Source: Photobacterium arenosum
GTDB lineage: Bacteria; Pseudomonadota; Gammaproteobacteria; Enterobacterales; Vibrionaceae
Direction: 5' to 3'
NCBI RefSeq assembly: GCF_014841115.1
Contig: NZ_JACYTP010000005.1
Location: 186,001-250,000 of the forward strand
DNA length: 64,000 bases
A model generated the notes under the pieces. That model was given only the letters and a program-made list of their open reading frames with translations, was not told where the DNA came from and did no database searches. Below are positions 59,022 to 64,000 of this stretch, one piece after another. Position 1 is the stretch's first letter. The number at the start of each line of letters is the position of its first letter. The position numbers were made by a program, and so were the translations under genes.

Positions 59022-60763
59022 CAGCGGGATTCCGTGGACGCCGGTACGGCGTTAAATTCCGGCATCAGGTAATCTCCTTCGCTCAGTTGCAGCACTTCTT
59101 CCAGGCTGGTGCGCCCGGCCAGAGCCAGCGCCATAGCGGACTCAATCAGCGGCTGGTAGCCCTCGGAAGCGCGTGCCAGCTGTGCAAACCCCATTGCATC
59201 ATTGGCGCGCAGTGCATCCATCATTGCCGGGGTCATTTCCAGTAATTCAAACACACCAATCCGGCCTTTATAGCCGGTCAGGTTACAGCTCTGACAGCCT
59301 CTGCCCTGCCTGAATGTCTGGTCGGCCGAGGACGGAAAACAGGCCTTCAGCCACTGCAGTTCTGCAGCATCCGGCGTCACCTCATGGCTGCAGTCCCGAC
59401 AGATCCGGCGTACCAGGCGCTGAGCCAGCACAGCCCGGACCGCACTGGCCACCAGATAGCCGGGCGCTGCCATGTCCATCATCCTCAGGGCGCTGTCTAC
59501 CGCATCATTGGTATGCAGTGTCGACAGCACCAGATGGCCGGTGAGCGCAGAACGCAGACCAATTTCCACGGTTTCCTGATCCCGCATTTCCCCGACCAGA
59601 ATAATATCCGGATCCTGACGCAGAAAAGTGCGTAGTATGCCGGAAAACGTCAGGCCAATTTTGGTATTCACCTGCACCTGATTCACCCGCGGCAGCCGGT
59701 ATTCCACCGGATCTTCGGCGGTGATCAGCTTTTTGCCGGGTTTGTTCAGCTCGCTCAGTGCGCCATAAAGGGTGGTCGTTTTACCCGAGCCGGTCGGCCC
59801 GGTGACCAAAATCATGCCGTGAGGGCGTTTTAGCTGACGGCGGAAGCGGGCAAGAATATCGGCCGGCATGCCAATCTCATCCAGACTCAAAATACCGGCA
59901 GACTGATCCAGCAGACGCATGACGACAGATTCACCGTACTGAACCGGCATGGTAGAGACACGCACATCCACAGAGTGGCCGCGCACCGTCACATTAAAGC
60001 GGCCATCCTGCGGCAAACGCTTTTCAGAAATATCCAGTCCGCTCATCAATTTAAGGCGAAGCACCAAAGCCGAAGCGATGGCCGATTCATTCAGCAGGGT
60101 TTCATGGAGTACACCATCAATACGCTGACGAATACGCAGTACGCTGGCATCCGGTTCGATATGGATATCCGAGGCACCCACCTGAATAGCATCTTCGAAC
60201 AGGGAATTGATCAGCTTGACGACTGTCACTTCCTCGTTGTCGTAATTATCGACGCTGAAGCTGAAATCGCTGTTCGCCTGATGCTCGGCATGCAGCTGCT
60301 CGGCAAAAGAGGCAATTTCCTTGGTACGGCGATAATAGCGGTCAAACGAGGCTATCAGCTGGTGTTCCGGGGCAATCACCAGTTCCACCCTGAACTGATG
60401 CAACTGGTTCAGCACCGCTTCCTGGGCCGCCAGATCGGCCGGATCGCTCATGGCCACACGTACTGTGTCACCCCGGTGGCTGATCACCAGCGCTCTCAGA
60501 CGACGGGCATGGACTTCCGGCAACAGGCCAACAGCTTCGCTGTCGACCGGCACCCGGTTCAAATCTATCAGTGGGATATCCAGCTGGCGGGACAGGAAGG
60601 CCAGCAGTTGCTGCTCGCCCAAAAAGCCCATGCTGATAAGGGTATCACCCAGTTTACGGCCAGTACTGCGTTGCTGATCCAGTGCCAGATCAAGCTGCTC
60701 CTGGCGGACTATGCCTTCTTCAACCAGCAGATCGCCCAGACGTTTGCGTAACCTCAGCTGCAT
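59021..60763 (-). CDS. mshE: MSHA pilus assembly ATPase MshE
   Basis: GspE/PilB-family ATPase that drives pilus extension. The N-terminus holds tandem 24-residue MshEN motifs, starting RLGDLLVEEG (8-31) and KLGDTLISMG (37-60), with a 5-residue spacer. This is the described c-di-GMP-binding unit of MshE, so pilus extension should respond to that messenger. Walker A GPTGSGKTT is at 322-330; Asp-box and Walker B follow (DPDIILVGEMRD). Four Cys (CRDC and CQSC) form the zinc site. Length is 580. Confidence 0.96.
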   Translation of the reverse strand: MQLRLRKRLGDLLVEEGIVRQEQLDLALDQQRSTGRKLGDTLISMGFLGEQQLLAFLSRQLDIPLIDLNRVPVDSEAVGLLPEVHARRLRALVISHRGDTVRVAMSDPADLAAQEAVLNQLHQFRVELVIAPEHQLIASFDRYYRRTKEIASFAEQLHAEHQANSDFSFSVDNYDNEEVTVVKLINSLFEDAIQVGASDIHIEPDASVLRIRQRIDGVLHETLLNESAIASALVLRLKLMSGLDISEKRLPQDGRFNVTVRGHSVDVRVSTMPVQYGESVVMRLLDQSAGILSLDEIGMPADILARFRRQLKRPHGMILVTGPTGSGKTTTLYGALSELNKPGKKLITAEDPVEYRLPRVNQVQVNTKIGLTFSGILRTFLRQDPDIILVGEMRDQETVEIGLRSALTGHLVLSTLHTNDAVDSALRMMDMAAPGYLVASAVRAVLAQRLVRRICRDCSHEVTPDAAELQWLKACFPSSADQTFRQGRGCQSCNLTGYKGRIGVFELLEMTPAMMDALRANDAMGFAQLARASEGYQPLIESAMALALAGRTSLEEVLQLSEGDYLMPEFNAVPASTESR

Positions 60764-60767
60764 CTGT

Positions 60768-61973
60768 TCAGCCCTCCTGTGTCTTTAGTGCGGCAAGACG
60801 CTGGCGAATAAACTGTTGTGACTGACCGGAAACCTGTCCCAGTTTCAGCGCCTGCGTGTAGGCCGCGACCGCCTTGGCATTATCCTGACTGCGGTCAAGG
60901 GCAATCCCCAGCCCCAGCCACCAGCGGCCGTCGAAAGGTTCGGTATCCACCAGTTGCTGATAGCTGCTCAGTGCCAGTGGCTGATTATTAAGTTGCTGGG
61001 CCAGCGCACCGCGCAAGGCCAGGAACTCACTGGCAGGCTGCGACGGCAGTTCGCTGAGCACATCCAGCGCCACTTCCGGTTGTGACTCCTGGGTCAGCAG
61101 CTTGGCCATCGTCAGACGCAAGTCCTGCTGGTTGGGCTGTTTGGCCAGTCCCCGTTGCAGTGTCAGCATCGCACGTCTGACATCTCCGCGACCGTAGTAC
61201 AGCGCTGACAAACGCTGGCGGGCATCAATCCAGGCGGGCTGATATTCCAATGCCGATTTCAGGTAATTCGTGGCCTTGAGTGTGTCCCCTTCCGCTAAGG
61301 CTTTCATGGCCTTATCGTAATCAGTCTGAGCAAGCTGCTCTGGCGACAGGGCAATACTTTCGATAGACAAGCCGGATTCCCCTTCTTGCAATGGTTCAGT
61401 CATTGCCGTGGCCGTGCCAGTTGTTTCGCTCTCAGTGTCGCCAGTGATCGCCATAACCGCCACCGGGGCCGTTTGCGCAGCACGCACAGGGGCGACAGCG
61501 CGAGGTACAACCGGTACGGCAGCCGGTTTAACCGCCGGGGCGAGTTCAGGCTGGCTGGCGACCGGCGCAACGGGCACTTTTTTCACAACGGGCAGCACAG
61601 TGGCTTTGGCTGGGCTGAGCGTTGCGGGTTGGCTGTCAGGCTGCTGGGTAACAGGTGCTGTCTCGCCAGCAGGCCTGGCCTTGGTGTGCAGAAGATCCCC
61701 GACCGGATCCGGCCCCTGTTTCAAAACCGCAGAAGGAGATAACTGTTCTGCTTTTACCTGCGTAATCTCAGCCGCTGAACGGCTCTCCTCGTGACTGTGC
61801 CCGAACCACCAGCCTGTGGCGCCAGCTGTGCCTGTGATCAGCAATCCGGCGAGAAGCCAGCGTGGCCACAACACCTTAGGCAAAGGTTTGACCCGGACAG
61901 GCTTCAGCTCTGGCGCCTCTTGCGGTGCCTGATTCTGGCTCAAACTATTGAGCATTTTATTGACTTCACTCAT
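60768..61973 (-). CDS. mshN: MSHA biogenesis protein MshN, TPR protein
   Basis: Inner-membrane protein with a short cytoplasmic head, one helix (about 35-58 after KVLWPRW), a long Pro/Ala/Val-rich periplasmic linker (about 100-180) and C-terminal TPR-like repeats (about 215-395). The exact role in MSHA assembly is not known; it is comparable to alignment-complex scaffold proteins. The ATG at 61971-61973, with GGAG 6 bases upstream, gives 401 residues; two earlier in-frame ATGs overlap mshM. Confidence 0.88.
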   Translation of the reverse strand: MSEVNKMLNSLSQNQAPQEAPELKPVRVKPLPKVLWPRWLLAGLLITGTAGATGWWFGHSHEESRSAAEITQVKAEQLSPSAVLKQGPDPVGDLLHTKARPAGETAPVTQQPDSQPATLSPAKATVLPVVKKVPVAPVASQPELAPAVKPAAVPVVPRAVAPVRAAQTAPVAVMAITGDTESETTGTATAMTEPLQEGESGLSIESIALSPEQLAQTDYDKAMKALAEGDTLKATNYLKSALEYQPAWIDARQRLSALYYGRGDVRRAMLTLQRGLAKQPNQQDLRLTMAKLLTQESQPEVALDVLSELPSQPASEFLALRGALAQQLNNQPLALSSYQQLVDTEPFDGRWWLGLGIALDRSQDNAKAVAAYTQALKLGQVSGQSQQFIRQRLAALKTQEG

Positions 61974-61975
61974 GC

Positions 61976-62818
61976 TCAGCTCCATCCCCACAACACAGGG
62001 TACTGCCAGCGCGGCTGGCGCGCGGTTTGCGTATCTGTGATCGCTGCCTGCACCGCTTTACGGCTGACAATGTCATGACCCGCACTGCAGGCAACGATCA
62101 AGGCTTTATGGCACAACTGGTTCACCAGTCTGGGGATGCCACCACTGGCGTGCCAGATCTCTTTCTGCCGCGCCAACGACATTAACCCTGGCTCTCCGCC
62201 CGCTTTACTCAGGCGATGCTCGATATAGGACGCAGTCTCTGCCATATCCAACGGCCGCAACACGGCACGAAAGGTAATGCGCTGACGGAACTGGCGCAGC
62301 TGCGGGGAAGCCAGTCGCTCATCCAGCTCAGGCTGGCCAAGCAGCACAATATGCAAGAGTTTTTCCTGTTCAGTTTCCAGGTTGCCCAGCAGCCGCAAGG
62401 CTTCCAGCGCCTCATCAGGCAGCGCCTGGGCTTCATCTAACAACACCACGACTGTGCGTCCGCCGCGCTTGCGTTCGATCAATGACTGGTGCAGTAATTC
62501 AGTCAGTGTCAGGCCGTCACTGTCCGGCTGCAATCCCAGTTCCTTTGCCAGCGCCACCCGTAGTTCCCGCCCGCTCATGGCCGGCGTCGGCAGATAAGCC
62601 AGGTCATACCGGGCAGGCAACTGTCGGACCAGCATCCGGCAAACCAGAGTTTTACCTGTCCCGACTTCCCCCGAAATCTGGATAAATCCTTCCCCCATCG
62701 CCAGCGCAGACAGGGTCATTTTGATCGCTTCCAAATGTGACGGCAGTGCATGAAACAGCCCGGTATCCGGCGTTAACCGGAAAGGGAGCTGCTCAAATCC
62801 GAAGTGTGACAGATACAT
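61976..62818 (-). CDS. mshM: MSHA biogenesis ATPase MshM
   Basis: ExeA/GspA-type AAA ATPase. Walker A EVGTGKT at 51-57 and Walker B VVVLLDEAQ near 130; the N-terminal YLSHFGFEQLPFRLTPD is the usual start of this family. ExeA proteins help insert secretins through the wall, so MshM probably assists the neighbouring secretin MshL. Length 280. It lies 3 bases after mshL and 2 bases before mshN. Confidence 0.92.
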   Translation of the reverse strand: MYLSHFGFEQLPFRLTPDTGLFHALPSHLEAIKMTLSALAMGEGFIQISGEVGTGKTLVCRMLVRQLPARYDLAYLPTPAMSGRELRVALAKELGLQPDSDGLTLTELLHQSLIERKRGGRTVVVLLDEAQALPDEALEALRLLGNLETEQEKLLHIVLLGQPELDERLASPQLRQFRQRITFRAVLRPLDMAETASYIEHRLSKAGGEPGLMSLARQKEIWHASGGIPRLVNQLCHKALIVACSAGHDIVSRKAVQAAITDTQTARQPRWQYPVLWGWS

Positions 62819-62821
62819 GGG

Positions 62822-64000
62822 TTATCCTTGGTCCGGGAACCATTTCTCAACCAACGCGCGTGAGCGTTCAATTTCCTGCTGCCAGGTCTGATCGCCCACC
62901 ACTGTGGGTTTAAGCAAAATCACCAGCTCAGTTTTGGTCTGGACTTTATTGATGTTGCGGAACAAGTAGCCAAGGCCGGGAATATCGCCAAGCAGAGGGA
63001 CTTTTGTCTGCTGATCTTTCAGCGACGATTTCATCAGACCGCCAATCACCACCACATCACCGCTGCTGGCATGAATCACAGAATCAGACTCACGCACTGA
63101 GCTTCGTGCCAGCGGCAGGCTGTATGTGCCAAAGGTGTCACCCAGGGCAATTTCCTTCACTTCCTCCGTGACTTCGACCACAGTGGGGTGAACGTGGAGC
63201 AGGACGCCGCCGTCATCATCAATCTGGGGTGTCACATCAAGAGAGATGCCCGAGAAGAAAGGTGTCAGCACCACTTCCGGCGAGGCCACGCCGCCATCTG
63301 TCACTGCTTCCCCGCCATCCACCTCGGTAACGAAATACTGATCGCCGCCGACTTTGATGACAGCTTTCTGGTTATTGGCAGCAGTCACGCGCGGGCTGGA
63401 CAGCACATTCAGATCGCCCTGCGTCTGCAGAAAACTCAGTACTGCCGAGAAGTTACCATCTGAGATGGTGATATTGGTTTGTCCGCCCAGCAAATTGGCA
63501 ATCTCGCTGCCACCGGGCAAATTATCTGGCCCGGTACGGCCGAAAATAATGCCGGTACCACCTATGGTTTTGGTAATGTTGCTCCAGTTAATGCCCTGCT
63601 GGTAACTGTCGTTGAGGGTCACTTCCATGATCTTGGCCTCCAGCACCACCTGACGCTGAAGACGCTTTTTCGATACGCCGAGAAATTCACGCACTTCGCG
63701 CAATTCATTCGGAAATGCTTTCACTGTCAACAGGCTGGCCTGCGGCGACACCACAATACTGCGCCCTTGCCCCGTACCAATCATGGCCTGAACCGCCTTT
63801 TGCAGCTGGCCCCAGAAATCACTGTCGGAACGCGTTTCAATCCGGGTGCCGCCCGTGGAGTAAGATGAGCGGTCACCGTTATTGCTGTCGCGGCGGCGGT
63901 TGTCGTCATAGTCGTCATTACTGGTATTGCGGCGGTTATCCGACTGATTGTCGATACTGTTATCCGGGCTGCTGATTGAGCCTGTGGTCAAGGATGTCAG
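62822..64000 (-). CDS. mshL: MSHA secretin MshL, C-terminal part
   Basis: Outer-membrane secretin through which the pilus emerges. The last 392 codons are present; the N-terminal part lies beyond the right edge. A Ser/Asn/Asp-rich linker (first 45 visible residues) is followed by an N3-type domain and the secretin core: VEVTEEVKEIALGD, then VVIGGLMKSSLKDQQTKVPLLGDIPGLGYLFRN, the hallmark secretin C-terminal signature. Nothing suggests truncation other than the window edge. Confidence 0.95.
   Translation of the reverse strand: MTSLTTGSISSPDNSIDNQSDNRRNTSNDDYDDNRRRDSNNGDRSSYSTGGTRIETRSDSDFWGQLQKAVQAMIGTGQGRSIVVSPQASLLTVKAFPNELREVREFLGVSKKRLQRQVVLEAKIMEVTLNDSYQQGINWSNITKTIGGTGIIFGRTGPDNLPGGSEIANLLGGQTNITISDGNFSAVLSFLQTQGDLNVLSSPRVTAANNQKAVIKVGGDQYFVTEVDGGEAVTDGGVASPEVVLTPFFSGISLDVTPQIDDDGGVLLHVHPTVVEVTEEVKEIALGDTFGTYSLPLARSSVRESDSVIHASSGDVVVIGGLMKSSLKDQQTKVPLLGDIPGLGYLFRNINKVQTKTELVILLKPTVVGDQTWQQEIERSRALVEKWFPDQG

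Overview
The window is about 50% G+C chromosomal DNA of a marine gammaproteobacterium, most likely a member of the Vibrionaceae. The evidence is gene order: division/cell-wall (dcw) cluster, rnpB, rsmI-lpoA-yraN-diaA-dolP, sspAB, petABC, rplM-rpsI, zapE/zapG, degQ-degS, murA-ibaG-mla, lpt-rpoN-pts, mgtE, tldD/tldE, mreBCD, then a complete-looking MSHA type IV pilus locus, which is the Vibrionaceae arrangement. The genus (Photobacterium, Grimontia, Enterovibrio or Vibrio) cannot be fixed from this sequence alone. Nearly all of it is core housekeeping DNA. There is no transposase, prophage, CRISPR array, tRNA or rRNA operon.

Layout: (1) 1-7.9 kb, minus strand: murD (partial), mraY, murF, murE, ftsI, ftsL, rsmH, with a promoter and a structured leader of about 250 nt in front. 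mraZ, normally the first gene, is absent; the leader holds degenerate MraZ-box-like repeats and a very short Cys-rich reading frame ending in a hairpin. (2) 8.0-8.4 kb: rnpB. (3) 8.5-12.8 kb: rsmI, then divergently lpoA, yraN, diaA, dolP. (4) 12.8-18.1 kb, minus: sspB/sspA, petABC (cytochrome bc1), rpsI/rplM. (5) 18.2-22.6 kb: zapE, zapG, degQ, degS. (6) 22.7-27.3 kb, minus: mlaFEDCB-ibaG-murA. (7) 27.8-35.6 kb, plus: yrbG, kdsD, kdsC, lptC, lptA, lptB, rpoN, hpf, ptsN, rapZ, npr. (8) 35.9-41.6 kb: mgtE, pmbA(tldE), darP, tldD and a nitrilase-family amidase. (9) 41.7-50.2 kb, minus: mreB, mreC, mreD, maf, rng, yhdP. (10) 50.5-64 kb, minus: mshL (partial), M, N, E, G, B, A, C, D, O, P, Q.

Most of the window builds and guards the envelope: peptidoglycan precursors (murA, murD-F, mraY), septal and lateral synthesis (ftsI, ftsL, mreBCD, lpoA, zapG, zapE), LPS (kdsCD, lptABC), phospholipid transport (mla, yhdP), envelope proteolysis and stress (degQ, degS, dolP), and a surface pilus whose assembly ATPase carries a c-di-GMP-binding N-terminal domain.

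The least ordinary signals are in the non-coding DNA: the mraZ-less dcw leader with its Cys-rich mini-ORF; a long inverted repeat that would bury the degQ Shine-Dalgarno only in transcripts arriving from upstream and that overlaps a sigma-E-like promoter; an unannotated 41-codon reading frame between mshQ and mreB; and a sharp base-composition step inside mshQ.
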